Shown here: positions 8,953 to 17,640 of the stretch, one piece after another | Layout: each line of letters starts with the position of its first letter | How positions within the stretch are numbered: position 1 is the stretch's first letter | Source: Streptomyces sp. HUAS MG91 | Lineage (GTDB): Bacteria > Actinomycetota > Actinomycetes > Streptomycetales > Streptomycetaceae | Assembly (NCBI RefSeq): GCF_040529335.1 | Contig: NZ_CP159534.1 | Coordinates: 7,998,001 to 8,062,000 of the forward strand | Reading direction: 5' to 3' | Length of the DNA: 64,000 bases | Translations under genes and position numbers: made by a program | The notes under the pieces: generated by a model | The model's input: only the letters and a program-made list of their open reading frames with translations | Told to the model about the DNA's origin: nothing | The model's database searches: none

Positions 8953-8964
8953 GAAACGATTCAA
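8953..8964. promoter_or_regulatory. Second candidate LacI-type operator in the divergent region
   Basis: GAAACGATTCAA repeats the core of the site at 8821-8831, 133 bp away. It lies 108 bases before the start of the second LacI gene. The 318-bp region 8754-9071 shows no gene; these two sites and a short AT-richer stretch near 8878-8945 are its only notable content. Confidence 0.45.
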
Positions 8965-9071
8965 GGCCTCGGAATCGGGGTGCCGTCTCCTGTGCGGCGG
9001 GCCGAACGCGGGCGGGCGCGCCCCACGTAGACTCCCTCTGCCGCACCCGATCACCTGGAGGATCACACCCG

Positions 9072-10100
9072 ATGGCACAGTCCGTGGGGATCAAGGACGT
9101 CGCCCGCGTCGCCGGGGTGTCCGTGGGCACCGTCTCGAATGTGATCAACCGGCCGGAGAGCGTCGCCGAGGAGACCCGCGCCCGCGTCCTGTCGGCCATC
9201 GACCGGCTCGGCTACGTCCGCAGCGAGTCGGCCCGCCAACTGCGCGCCGGACGCAGCCGCATCATGGGGCTGCTCGTCCTCGACATGGGCAACCCGTTCT
9301 TCGTCGACGTCGCGCGCGGCGCCGAGCGGGCCGCGCGCGCGGCGGGCCTCGGCGTCATGGTGTGCAACAGCGCGCAGAGCCCCACCGAGGAGGCCGAGTA
9401 CCTCTCCCTCTTCGCCGAGCAGCGGGTGCGCGGCGTGCTCCTCACCCCGGCCGAGGCGACCGGCCGCACCGTCGAGCAGTTCCGGCGCCACGACATCCCC
9501 TTCGTGCTCGTCGACCGGGTCGCCGAGGGCGCCACCGAGTGCTCCGTCTCCGTCGACGACGTCAACGGCGGCGCGCTCGCCGTGCGCCACCTCGCCGACG
9601 CCGGACACCGGCGGATCGCCTACGTGAGCGGCCCGCCCGCCCTGAACCAGGTCAAGGACCGGCGCCAGGGCGCGCTGCGCGCCCTGAGCGAGGCCGGACT
9701 GCCCGCCACCGCCCTGCACGAACTGCCCACCGAACGCCTCGACGTCGCCGCCGGACGCGACGCGGGCGCCCGGCTCCTCGGCCTCGCCGACCGCCCCACC
9801 GCCGTCTTCTGCGCCAACGACCTCCTCGCCCTCGGCGTCCTGCAGTCCTTGTACGCCGCCGGGGTCCGGGTCCCCGAGGACATCGCGATCGTGGGCTACG
9901 ACGACATCGAGTTCGCGGCCGCCGCCGCGGTGCCGCTCACCTCGGTGCGGCAGCCGGCCGTCACCATGGGCGCCCTCGCCGCCGAACTCCTCCTCGAGGA
10001 GATCGAGGCCGCCGACCGGCCGGACGGCGGACACGAGCACCGCCGCGTCGTGCTCCAGCCGGAACTCGTCGTCCGCGGCTCCAGTCTGGGCCCGCGCTGA
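9072..10100 (+). CDS. LacI-family regulator paired with the rhamnosidase
   Basis: A 342-residue LacI repressor. GGAGG at 9057-9061 identifies the ATG at 9072; an upstream in-frame extension to 8877 has no support. The HTH is at residues 6-28 with recognition helix VGTVSNV. The effector domain shares long identical runs with the regulator at 4481-5527, for example RQLRAGRSR, LLVLDMGNPFF and LPTERLDVAAGRDAGARLL, so the two arose by duplication. Being divergent from the GH78 gene and flanked by AAACGATTCAA sites, it probably controls the rhamnosidase and itself. Confidence 0.9.
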   Translation: MAQSVGIKDVARVAGVSVGTVSNVINRPESVAEETRARVLSAIDRLGYVRSESARQLRAGRSRIMGLLVLDMGNPFFVDVARGAERAARAAGLGVMVCNSAQSPTEEAEYLSLFAEQRVRGVLLTPAEATGRTVEQFRRHDIPFVLVDRVAEGATECSVSVDDVNGGALAVRHLADAGHRRIAYVSGPPALNQVKDRRQGALRALSEAGLPATALHELPTERLDVAAGRDAGARLLGLADRPTAVFCANDLLALGVLQSLYAAGVRVPEDIAIVGYDDIEFAAAAAVPLTSVRQPAVTMGALAAELLLEEIEAADRPDGGHEHRRVVLQPELVVRGSSLGPR

Positions 10101-10190
10101 CCGTCCCGGGGCCCGTGTGCTGAACTGGTCGGCAGATCCGGAATGTCCGCACTCCGGACACCCCGTACCGCCCTGTGCACAGGAGCCGAA

Positions 10191-11495
10191 TTGAGCGCCG
10201 CCCGCTACCGCCAGCCCGGAGTCGTCCTCACCGACCGCCGCTTCACCGTCCCGCTGGACCACTCCGCCCCCGACGGCGAGCGGATCGAGCTGTACGCACG
10301 CGAGGCCGTCGCCGCCGGACGCGAGGACGACACGCTGCCCTGGCTCGTCTACCTCCAGGGCGGTCCCGGCTTCGGCGCCAACCGGTTCTCGGGCAAGCAG
10401 GCGTGGCTGGGCCGCGCCCTCCAGGACCACCGGGTGCTGCTCCTGGACCAGCGCGGCACCGGCGCCTCCACGCCCGCGAACCGCCAGACGCTCCCGCTGC
10501 GCGGCGGCGCCGAGCAGCAGGCCTCCTACCTCACCCTGTTCCGCGCCGACTCGATCGTCCGCGACTGCGAGGCCATCCGCCCCGAGGTCACCGGCGGCGC
10601 CCCCTGGACCGTCCTCGGCCAGAGCTTCGGCGGCTTCTGCGCCACGCACTACCTCTCCGCCGCGCCCGAGGGCCTGGACGCCGCGATCATCACCGGCGGT
10701 CTGCCCACGCTGGACGGACACGCCGACGACGTCTACCGCGCCGCCTACCCGCGCATCGAGCGCAAGGTCCGCGAGCACTACGCCCGGTACCCGATGGACG
10801 TGGAGCGGGCCCGCGAGATCGGTGCGTTCGTCGCCGAGCGGGAACCGGTGCTGCCCGGCGGCTACCGGCTCACCCTCGAAGCCTTCCAGTCCCTCGGCAT
10901 CTGGCTCGGCGGCAGCGACGGCAGCGACCGGCTGCACTACCTGCTGGAGGACGCGTTCGTGCGCACCCCGGCCGGCCGCGAGCTGTCGGACTCCTTCCAG
11001 GAACAGGTCGCCGGCGCGCTGTCGTACGCCGCCCACCCGCTGTACGCCCTTCTCCACGAGGCCATCTACGCGCAGGGCGGCCGGGCCACCGACTGGGCCG
11101 CCGAGCGGATCCGCGCCGAGTTCCCTCAGTTCGACGGCGAGAAGGCGCTGGCCGCGGGCGGGCCGCTGTACTTCACCGGGGAGTCCGTCCATCCCTGGCA
11201 GTTCGACTGCGATCCGGCGCTGCGGCCGCTGCGGGACGTGGCCGAGGCGCTGGCCGGCCGGACCGAGTGGGCGCCGCTCTACGATCCGGCGCGGCTCGCC
11301 GCCAATGAGGTGCCGGTGGCTGCCGCCGTGTACCACGACGACATGTACGTGGACACGGAGCACGCGTTGCGGACGGCTCGTTCCGTACGGGGGTTGCGGC
11401 CCTGGGTGACGAACGAGTTCGAGCACGACGGGTTGCGTGCCGGTGGCCCCCGCGTTCTTGATCGGTTGCTGGGGATGGTGCGCGGGGAGGTCTGA
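10191..11495 (+). CDS. Alpha/beta hydrolase, proline iminopeptidase-like (S33)
   Basis: A 434-residue cytoplasmic alpha/beta hydrolase resembling actinobacterial prolyl aminopeptidases of family S33, which remove N-terminal proline. The TTG at 10191 is preferred because AGGAG lies at 10181-10185; an ATG at 10143 would add 16 residues without a clear ribosome-binding site. Visible motifs are the oxyanion segment LQGGPGFG near residue 50, DQRGTGAS near residue 85 and the nucleophile elbow GQSFGG near residue 142. A His near [11 protein letters not shown] at the C-terminus can complete the triad. The substrate is not certain; other peptidase or esterase activity is possible. Confidence 0.82.
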   Translation: MSAARYRQPGVVLTDRRFTVPLDHSAPDGERIELYAREAVAAGREDDTLPWLVYLQGGPGFGANRFSGKQAWLGRALQDHRVLLLDQRGTGASTPANRQTLPLRGGAEQQASYLTLFRADSIVRDCEAIRPEVTGGAPWTVLGQSFGGFCATHYLSAAPEGLDAAIITGGLPTLDGHADDVYRAAYPRIERKVREHYARYPMDVERAREIGAFVAEREPVLPGGYRLTLEAFQSLGIWLGGSDGSDRLHYLLEDAFVRTPAGRELSDSFQEQVAGALSYAAHPLYALLHEAIYAQGGRATDWAAERIRAEFPQFDGEKALAAGGPLYFTGESVHPWQFDCDPALRPLRDVAEALAGRTEWAPLYDPARLAANEVPVAAAVYHDDMYVDTEHALRTARSVRGLRPWVTNEFEHDGLRAGGPRVLDRLLGMVRGEV

Positions 11496-11614
11496 TTTCG
11501 GTCGTGTGTCGGGCGCGCCACCGTCGTGGCTGGTCGCCCCACCGGCCCGCACCCATCCGACGAGAACACCCCCGCCCTACCCGAAGAGTGCACCGCCCCC
11601 CGAGCGGAGGCGAC

Positions 11615-11620
11615 TATCGT
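11615..11620 (+). promoter_or_regulatory. Candidate -10 box of a leaderless promoter for hemC
   Basis: TATCGT ends six bases before the ATG at 11627 and there is no Shine-Dalgarno sequence. This is the spacing of leaderless Streptomyces transcripts. No convincing -35 is seen. Confidence 0.4.
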
Positions 11621-11626
11621 GGCGGG

Positions 11627-12559
11627 ATGGCACCTGAGTTGATCCGTATCGTCTCCCGCTCGTCGCCCATGGCCCTCGCCCAGGTGGAGCGCGTCCGCGC
11701 CGAGCTCGCCGCACTCCATCCGGACATCCGCACGGAGGTCGTCCCCGTCACGACCAGCGGCGACAAGTGGATGGGCGACCTGGCGCAGCTGGGCGGGAAA
11801 GGCGCCTTCACCAAGGAGGTCGACCAGGCGCTGCTCGATGGACGCGCCGACCTCGCCGTGCACTGCCTGAAGGACATCCCGGCGGACCGGCCGCTGCCGG
11901 AGGGGTGCACGTTCGGCGCGTACCTGAAGCGCGACGACGTCCGGGACGCGCTGATCGACCCGGGCGGCCGCCGCCTCGACGAACTCCCGGAGGGCACGCG
12001 CGTCGGCACCTCGTCCGTCCGGCGCATCGCCCAACTCGCCGCCAGCCACCCGCACCTGGAGTGCGTGCCGATGCGCGGCAACGCCAACCGGCGCCTGGAG
12101 AAGATGGCCGCCGGCGACGCGGACGTCCTGCTTCTCGCCCTGTCCGGGCTGGAGCGGATCGGACGCCGGGACGTGGTCACCGACATCCTCGCGCCCGAGG
12201 CGATGTGCCCGCCGATCGGCGCAGGGATCCTCGCCCTCCAGTGCCGCGCCGACGACGAGGGCACGCTGGACGCCGTCAGCGGCCTCGGGCACCACGACAC
12301 CTGGCGGGAGGCGAGCGCCGAGCGGATGTTCCTGCACGTGCTCCAGGGACACTGCAACTCGCCCGTGGCCGGCTACGCGCGCTCCGAGCGCAGCGGCGAT
12401 CTGTCCCTGCGTGCCTGCGTGTTCACGCCCGACGGCAAGCGGGTGCTCAACGCCCAGGAGTGGGCGGGACCGCTGGACCCCACGACGCTCGGCATGTCGG
12501 TCGCGGTGGCGCTGCTGCGCCAGGGCGCCCGCGAACTGATCGACGGCATCCCGCACTAG
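11627..12559 (+). CDS. hemC: Hydroxymethylbilane synthase (porphobilinogen deaminase)
   Basis: A 310-residue cytoplasmic enzyme that polymerises four porphobilinogens into hydroxymethylbilane for haem, sirohaem and cobalamin. The family is clear from [14 protein letters not shown] at the N-terminus, [10 protein letters not shown] near residue 80, GTSSVRR near residue 125 and [11 protein letters not shown] near residue 149. The dipyrromethane cofactor attaches to the Cys of [10 protein letters not shown], which is Cys243 here. The gene stands alone with no other haem gene nearby, so it may be a second copy besides a hemACDB cluster elsewhere. Its TAG stop lies inside the terminal repeat of the adjoining element, so the C-terminus may have been altered by insertion. 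Confidence 0.9.
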   Translation: MAPELIRIVSRSSPMALAQVERVRAELAALHPDIRTEVVPVTTSGDKWMGDLAQLGGKGAFTKEVDQALLDGRADLAVHCLKDIPADRPLPEGCTFGAYLKRDDVRDALIDPGGRRLDELPEGTRVGTSSVRRIAQLAASHPHLECVPMRGNANRRLEKMAAGDADVLLLALSGLERIGRRDVVTDILAPEAMCPPIGAGILALQCRADDEGTLDAVSGLGHHDTWREASAERMFLHVLQGHCNSPVAGYARSERSGDLSLRACVFTPDGKRVLNAQEWAGPLDPTTLGMSVAVALLRQGARELIDGIPH

Positions 12560-12746
12560 GGCCTGTCCGGCGGATCTTGTCGCGGGCGCGGGGTCTGGCA
12601 CGCCGACCTGCGGCGTTGTCGTCGGTTGCCAACGCTCCGCGTTGACGCCCTCCTCCGCCTTGCATCTCGACGCACCAGACCCCGCTCACCGGCACAGAGA
12701 CGCGCGGGCCACCCGGCTGCGACCTGATCCGCCGGACAGGCCCTAG
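12556..12746. mobile_element. MITE-like element with perfect 21-bp terminal inverted repeats
   Basis: The ends at 12556-12576 and 12726-12746 are exact inverted repeats beginning CTAGGGCCTGTCCGG. The 191-bp body has no gene but contains further inner complementarity (GCGGGGTCTGG near 12589 and CCAGACCCCGC near 12676), so the whole unit can fold. CTAG at each outer edge may be the target. I recall similar elements scattered between Streptomyces genes. It sits between convergent hemC and MFS genes and may serve as their terminator. Confidence 0.8.
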
Positions 12747-12771
12747 AGAATGCGACGACGGGCCGCAGGGC

Positions 12772-14133
12772 TCAGGCAGCGGTCCCGGCCGCCGACGGGA
12801 GTCGCTGCGCGGCGAGGACCGCCAGGCACACCAGCGCCGCGAGCACCGTCAGTGTCGTACCCATCGACGCCACGAAGTCCCGGCCCGTCGCCAGCAGCGT
12901 CGTCGCCGTCGCCACCCCGAGCGTCGGACCGATGTTCATCGCGGTCTGCTGGAGCCCGCCGGCCACCCCGGCGTCCACCAGCCGGGCCCGGCGCACCAGG
13001 ACCTCGGTCGCGGTGACCATGACCGTGCCGAACCCCGCGCCCATCGCGAACGCGCACGCCGCGACGGCCCCCGCGCCCGCCCCGGTGTCCAGCCGGCCGA
13101 AACCGAAGACACCGGCCGCGAGCAGCAGCAGCCCGCCGGACGTCGTGGGCCGGGCCCCGTGGCGGCGCAGCAGCACCGCGCCGAGCGGCGCCGCGAGCAC
13201 CATGCAGAGCGCGGCGGGCAGCATCCGCAGCGCCGTGCCCAGCGCGTCTAGCCCGAGCACGTCCTGGAGGAAGTACGTCGCCGTGAACAGCGTGCCGAAC
13301 AGCGCCGCCGACGCGGACAGCAGCACGCCGAGCGCGGCGGCCACCACCGGGGAGGCGAGCAGGGAGGGCGACAGGAGCGGGTACGGGGTGCGCCGCTCAT
13401 GGCGGACGAAGGCGGCCGCGGCCGCGCAGGTTCCGGCCAGCGCCGCCACCGGCACCGCCGACCAGCCCGCCCCGGGCAGGGTGTCCAGCACCGTCACCAG
13501 ACAGGCCAGCGCCGCGCCCAGGAGCAGTGTGCCGCCCGCGTCGAGACCGGTCCGGTCCCGTCCGGCGGGCTCCTCCGCGTCCCGGACGCCCAGCACGAGC
13601 AGCGCGATCGCCACGGCCGGCAGCACGCCGAGGAAGAACACCGAGCGCCAGCCCAGCTGCGCCGTGAGCACCCCGCCGACCAGCGGGCCCGCGGCCGCCG
13701 CGACGCCGATCGCGCTGGTACGCAGGGCGATCGGCATGGCCAGCTCGTCCGGCGGATACGCGGCGCGCAGCATGCCGAGCGTCGCGGGCTGCAACAGTGC
13801 CCCGCACACGCCCTGGAGGACGCGCAGGGCGATGACCGCGCCGATGCCGGGCGCGCACCCGATGCCCGCCGACGCCGCCGCGAAGCCGAGCATCCCGTAC
13901 CCGAACAGCCGCCGGTGCCCGTACCGGTCGCCGAGCCGGCCCGCGAGCACGAGCAGACTCGCCACCGCGATCAGATAGCCCGTACTCGTCCACTGCACCT
14001 GTGTGAGCGAGGCGCCCAGATCGCGCTGGAGCGCGGGCTGGGCGATGGTCAGCACGGTCCCGTCGAGGGCCACGAGGACCGCGCCGACGACACTGCCCGC
14101 GAGCGTGACGCGGCGCGTGGCACGGCCGGTCAC
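12772..14133 (-). CDS. MFS drug exporter (DHA2/EmrB-like)
   Basis: A 453-residue inner-membrane proton-coupled exporter. The N-terminal half shows the family signatures LDGTVLTIAQPALQRDLG in helix 1, the motif A region LAGRLGDRYGHRR near residue 70 and motif C-like GVAAAAGPLVGGVL near residue 145. About 12-14 membrane segments follow from the hydrophobic pattern. The start is the GTG at 14133, which overlaps the TetR stop in a GTGA arrangement, so regulator and pump are translationally coupled. Repression by the upstream TetR and induction by its ligand is the expected scheme. The exported compound is unknown. Confidence 0.88.
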   Translation of the reverse strand: MTGRATRRVTLAGSVVGAVLVALDGTVLTIAQPALQRDLGASLTQVQWTSTGYLIAVASLLVLAGRLGDRYGHRRLFGYGMLGFAAASAGIGCAPGIGAVIALRVLQGVCGALLQPATLGMLRAAYPPDELAMPIALRTSAIGVAAAAGPLVGGVLTAQLGWRSVFFLGVLPAVAIALLVLGVRDAEEPAGRDRTGLDAGGTLLLGAALACLVTVLDTLPGAGWSAVPVAALAGTCAAAAAFVRHERRTPYPLLSPSLLASPVVAAALGVLLSASAALFGTLFTATYFLQDVLGLDALGTALRMLPAALCMVLAAPLGAVLLRRHGARPTTSGGLLLLAAGVFGFGRLDTGAGAGAVAACAFAMGAGFGTVMVTATEVLVRRARLVDAGVAGGLQQTAMNIGPTLGVATATTLLATGRDFVASMGTTLTVLAALVCLAVLAAQRLPSAAGTAA

Positions 14134-14741
14134 CGGGGTTCCGGTCCCAGATGCGCGTCGAGCACCGACGTCAGCAGCGGCGTCACGTCGTCGACCCCGG
14201 ACGCCAGTTGGAGGCTGCCCCAGCCCCACAGCTGGGCGACACCGTGCAGATTCGCCCACAACGCGCCCGCGACCACGGCGGGTTCGGCCGCCGGGCGCAC
14301 CCGCGCCACCAGCTCCGTCAGCATCCCGAACAGCGGCAGGCTCGTCTCGCGCAGCCCCAGTTCACCGCTCTCCAACAGATCGTGACGGAACATCAGCTCG
14401 TACATGCCGCGATGCTCCGCCGCGAAGGCGAGATACGTGCGGGCCAGAACGGCCAGCCGGGCGCGCGGATCCGGCCCGGCGGCCTCAAGGGCGCGCGCCG
14501 CCTCCGCGCCGAGGTGCGCGAAACCCCGGCGGGCGATCGCCGAGAGCAGCTCCAGGTGGGTGGGGAAGTAGCGGCGGGGCGCGCCGTGCGAGACCCCGGC
14601 CCTGCGAGCGATCTCCCGCAGCGACAGGGCCGCCACGCCCTCCGCGTCCACCAGGGCCACCCCGGTGTCGACGAGCCGGTCCCGCAGGCCGCTTCTGCTG
14701 TCGCCGGCTCCCTGGCCGCCTTCGTCCGTCTGCATAGACAC
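14130..14741 (-). CDS. TetR-family repressor of the adjacent MFS exporter
   Basis: A 203-residue TetR regulator. The N-terminal HTH (residues 17-65) has the usual ALSLREIARRAGVSHGAPRRYFP pattern, here described in part. The remainder is a helical ligand domain with a TetR_C-like LWANLHGVAQLWGWG segment. The GTG at 14741 has GGAGA upstream on its strand (complement of 14753-14757); an ATG two codons later is the alternative. Both starts lie within the first of two palindromic operators, so binding would block its own transcription. It forms an operon with the MFS gene through a GTGA overlap and is divergent from an enoyl-CoA hydratase gene. Confidence 0.9.
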   Translation of the reverse strand: MSMQTDEGGQGAGDSRSGLRDRLVDTGVALVDAEGVAALSLREIARRAGVSHGAPRRYFPTHLELLSAIARRGFAHLGAEAARALEAAGPDPRARLAVLARTYLAFAAEHRGMYELMFRHDLLESGELGLRETSLPLFGMLTELVARVRPAAEPAVVAGALWANLHGVAQLWGWGSLQLASGVDDVTPLLTSVLDAHLGPEPR

Positions 14742-14772
14742 TGTCTACCCGATCTCCGTAGACAGTGTCTAC
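14735..14772. promoter_or_regulatory. Twin TetR operators
   Basis: TAGACACTGTCTA at 14735-14747 and GTAGACAGTGTCTAC at 14758-14772 are two palindromes of the same half-site TAGACA, with centres 24 bp apart. They overlap the start of the TetR gene and face the enoyl-CoA hydratase promoter. Two copies about two helical turns apart suggest cooperative binding by the TetR encoded here. Confidence 0.75.
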
Positions 14773-14861
14773 CCTCTGGTGGGTGCGCGACTCTTCAAGG
14801 TGGAGGGCGGGGCCGCTACGCTGCGCGCCGCCAAGGACGCCGTCGACCGGCAGGGGGCCGC

Positions 14862-15701
14862 ATGATCGACACGACCGACACCTCGATCCCCGAGGGCGAC
14901 GAACAGCGGCTGCGCCTGGACGTCGAGAAGGACGGAATAGGTGTTCTCACCCTGTGCCGCCCGGCCAAACTGAACGCCTGGAGCTGGGAGTCGAGCCGCC
15001 AGCTCGGCGTGCTGGCCGACCGGATCCGGTTCGACGACCGCATCCGCGTCGTCCTGCTGCGGGCGGAAGGGCGCGCCTTCTGCGCGGGGATCGACGTCAC
15101 CGCGCCGGGCGGCGGGATCGAGGGGGAGAGCGGATCGGCCCGCAGTCGCGCCTATTACGAAGGCATTCGGTGGGTGCACGAGCGGTTCGCCGCGTTCGCG
15201 CGCCTGCCGCAACCCGTCGTCGCGGCCGTGCGCGGGTACTGCCTCGGCTTCGGCTTCGAGTTCGCGCTCATGGCCGACATCCGCATCGCCGCCGACGACG
15301 CCGTGTTCGCCCTGCCGGAGGCGCAGTTGGGGGTGGCGGTCGACGCGGGCGGCGATCTGCGCATCGCACGCGAGGCGGGCGCCGGCTGGGCCAAGTTCCT
15401 CGCGCTGACCGGACGGCGCATCGAAGCGGACACGGCATGGCGCCTTGGGCTGCTCCAACAGGTTGTGCCCGGGGACGAGTTGGAGCGATCGGCACGTGAC
15501 GTGGCACAGGAGATCGCGGCGAACGCGCCCCTCGCCGTGCAGTCCGTCAAGCGGGACATCGACGCCTACGCCGACGCGGGCCTCGACGCCGCCCTCGACC
15601 GGGTGGCGATGAGCGCGGCACTCACGCTCACCTCCGACGACGCGACGGAAGGGTTCACGGCGAAGGCGCGGCGCAGACCTCCGGACTTCAAGGGAGCGTG
15701 A
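14862..15701 (+). CDS. Enoyl-CoA hydratase/isomerase family protein
   Basis: A 279-residue crotonase-fold enzyme acting on acyl-CoA esters. The oxyanion-forming segment AEGRAFCAGIDV is near residue 68 and the second one, RGYCLGFGFEFALMADIRIA, near residue 125. The pattern PEAQLGVAVDAGGDLRI near residue 150 places Glu and Asp where catalytic acids sit, nearer to dienoyl-CoA isomerases than to classical hydratases. The C-terminal helices are typical. The ATG at 14862 follows AGGGGG. It is divergent from the TetR/MFS pair and shares its operator region, so it may be co-controlled. The exact substrate cannot be named. Confidence 0.85.
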   Translation: MIDTTDTSIPEGDEQRLRLDVEKDGIGVLTLCRPAKLNAWSWESSRQLGVLADRIRFDDRIRVVLLRAEGRAFCAGIDVTAPGGGIEGESGSARSRAYYEGIRWVHERFAAFARLPQPVVAAVRGYCLGFGFEFALMADIRIAADDAVFALPEAQLGVAVDAGGDLRIAREAGAGWAKFLALTGRRIEADTAWRLGLLQQVVPGDELERSARDVAQEIAANAPLAVQSVKRDIDAYADAGLDAALDRVAMSAALTLTSDDATEGFTAKARRRPPDFKGA

Positions 15702-15737
15702 CCCGCCCCGGTCACCCCCTCGCCCCGGTCGCCCTGG

Positions 15738-16595
15738 TCAGCGGTCCTGCGGCTCCACCGGGCCGGCGGCGGGGCCGGGCGGGCCCTCGGGGTCCTCGCC
15801 CAGGTCGAACACGCTCTGCCGCAGCGCCTGGATCGCCTCGTCCAGCTCGGCCACACAGCGCAGCAGCCGGGCGCGCGCGGGTCCCTCGGCGATCATCGCG
15901 GCCGTGCCGTGCAGCTCCAGACCGGTGTCGAAGACCTTCCGCACCACACCCTCGCGGAGCCCGGCGGCGATCCGGTCCCGCTCGCGGGCCAGGGAGAGTT
16001 CACGCACCTCGGCCTGAAGTTCCGTGTTGGCCACGAGCGAGCTCTTGATCCGGTCCCGCAGACCGTGGGTGGCGACCGCGATCAGCCCGCCGAGCGCACT
16101 CCAGAGCACGACCCGCCGCGCGACGACGACATCGGGCGTCGCCTGGGCGATTGACGAGATGGCCTGTACGGCGACGACCGCCGTGACCACGCACACCGAC
16201 TCCCAGCGTTCGTGGAACAGCGCCGTCCAGATCAGCGGCACCAGCAGGACGAGCCCGATCCCGGACGCCGCCCCCGTCGCCAGGATCAGCGCCAGGACGG
16301 ACGCCGTGTGCAACAGCGGCACCAGCACCGTGGACCAGCCCGGCAACCGCTCCCAGGGCAGCAGAAAACCTCCGGCGCACAGCACCAGGAGCACGGTGCT
16401 GCCCAGGTACGCGGGCCAGGACTCCACATCGCCCTTCGGCACCAGGGCCCCGGCCATGGCGGCGACGGCCACCAGGGCGAACGGCGCGGCGCGCGGGACC
16501 AGATCGGGCTGCCTGAACTGCCGTCCGACGCTCGGTCCGTCGGGGTCGGTCAGTGCGCGCCAGTGCGTGGCCGGAGTCCTCATGAGCGCCCCCAT
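15738..16595 (-). CDS. Degenerate membrane sensor-kinase-like protein lacking phospho-His and ATPase domain
   Basis: A protein of about 285 residues with five or six hydrophobic segments (about residues 30-175) followed by a cytoplasmic helical region. That region reads ERDRIAAGLREGVVRKVF near residue 212. It aligns with the HisKA_3 dimerisation helix of DevS-like kinases, ERDRIARDLHD-type, but has LRE where LHD is expected, so the phospho-acceptor His is missing. The chain ends about 60 residues later with no HATPase_c domain. It cannot act as an ordinary histidine kinase. It may be a dimerising membrane sensor or partner for another kinase. Starts at 16595 or 16583 are both possible; GGGGGCG precedes the latter. 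Confidence 0.6.
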   Translation of the reverse strand: MGALMRTPATHWRALTDPDGPSVGRQFRQPDLVPRAAPFALVAVAAMAGALVPKGDVESWPAYLGSTVLLVLCAGGFLLPWERLPGWSTVLVPLLHTASVLALILATGAASGIGLVLLVPLIWTALFHERWESVCVVTAVVAVQAISSIAQATPDVVVARRVVLWSALGGLIAVATHGLRDRIKSSLVANTELQAEVRELSLARERDRIAAGLREGVVRKVFDTGLELHGTAAMIAEGPARARLLRCVAELDEAIQALRQSVFDLGEDPEGPPGPAAGPVEPQDR

Positions 16596-16718
16596 CGGCC
16601 GGAGTCGTCCACGGCCCCGCCGAGGGATTGCGTGACCGTACGCATGGTAGCGACACGGGCCGCGGGCAGGCAGGGGAGCCGATGCCGACCGGGGCGCTCT
16701 CCCTGGGCAGCGCATGTC

Positions 16719-17615
16719 CTACGGGGTGAACGGCCCCCGCCCCAACTGCTCGCGCACCGTCGTCACCGGCCCGTTCACCAGATCGCGCCGCTGCCAGTTC
16801 GCCCCGTCCACCACCAGCGTGTGCCCGCTGATGAAGCGGGCATAGGGCGAGGCGAGGAAGGTGGCCGCCCAGCCCAGCTCACGCGGCGCTCCGACCCGCA
16901 GCGCGGGCTGGCGGGCGCCGGGATCGTCGGCCCGGTCCAGATTGGCGCGAATCTCCGGCGTCATGTCCTCGTGCGGCATGAGCCCCGGCACCAGGCCGTT
17001 GACCTGGATGCCGTACGGCCCCCACTCCACGGCCAGCGTCTCCACCAGGTTCTTCACCCCTGCCTTCGCCGCCGCGCTGTGCGCGAAGCCGGGCCCGCCG
17101 GTCCACGCGTACGACGCGCCCACCGCCAGCACCGACCCCGGGGTGCCCGCGGCCAGATGCCGACGGCCGAACTCGCGGGTCATGAAGAACGTGCCGTTGA
17201 GCGTGATGTCCACGACCGAACGCCAGCCGTTGGGGCTCAACTCCTCGGCAGGTACGGGAAAGTTGGCCGCCGCGTTGTTCACCAGGACGTCCGGGACGCG
17301 GCCGTGCGCCGCCCACGCCGCGTCGAAGGCCTCCGCGATCCGCCCCGCGTCCCGGATGTCGCAGGTCGCCGCCGTGACTCGGCCCGCGCCTTCGACCGCC
17401 GCCAACTGCTCGCGGGCCGGAGCCAGATGCTCCCCCTTGCGGCTCGCGATCATCACATCCGCGCCGAGCCGCGCGAACTCCGCCGCGATCGCCCGGCCGA
17501 GTCCGGTCCCGCCCCCGGTCACCAGGACCAGCCGGCCGTCGTACGTGCCCGGGGGCAGCGCCGACACGCCGAGCGGGGGAGGAGCGGGCAGTCCGGGTGC
17601 GGCAGGCGTCGTCAT
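16719..17615 (-). CDS. SDR oxidoreductase, 2,4-dienoyl-CoA reductase-like
   Basis: A 298-residue short-chain dehydrogenase. The NAD(P)-binding motif is TGGGTGLG near residue 35 and NNAA is near residue 113. The usual Tyr-x-x-x-Lys is replaced by AHSAAAKAG near residue 184, with Ser four positions before Lys. This is the pattern of DECR-type 2,4-dienoyl-CoA reductases, which lack the catalytic Tyr. A role in unsaturated acyl-CoA beta-oxidation fits the enoyl-CoA hydratase and acyl-CoA dehydrogenases nearby. ATG at 17615. Confidence 0.82.
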   Translation of the reverse strand: MTTPAAPGLPAPPPLGVSALPPGTYDGRLVLVTGGGTGLGRAIAAEFARLGADVMIASRKGEHLAPAREQLAAVEGAGRVTAATCDIRDAGRIAEAFDAAWAAHGRVPDVLVNNAAANFPVPAEELSPNGWRSVVDITLNGTFFMTREFGRRHLAAGTPGSVLAVGASYAWTGGPGFAHSAAAKAGVKNLVETLAVEWGPYGIQVNGLVPGLMPHEDMTPEIRANLDRADDPGARQPALRVGAPRELGWAATFLASPYARFISGHTLVVDGANWQRRDLVNGPVTTVREQLGRGPFTP

Positions 17616-17640
17616 GCGGGCATGGATACTCCCTGAGCCG

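Noticed and set aside
9063..11552. An 829-codon minus-strand frame opposite the LacI and S33 hydrolase genes
   Set aside because: Shadow frame of low complexity; the plus-strand genes have clear motifs and ribosome-binding sites.
14151..14861. Long N-terminal extension of the enoyl-CoA hydratase
   Set aside because: The extension overlaps TetR on the other strand and has Arg/Gln-rich shadow composition; crotonase homology begins after the ATG at 14862.
14779..14865. Short frame ending in ATGA overlap with the enoyl-CoA hydratase start (KVEGGAATLRAAKDAVDRQ region)
   Set aside because: No start with a ribosome-binding site and it would begin within or next to the TetR operators; probably chance.
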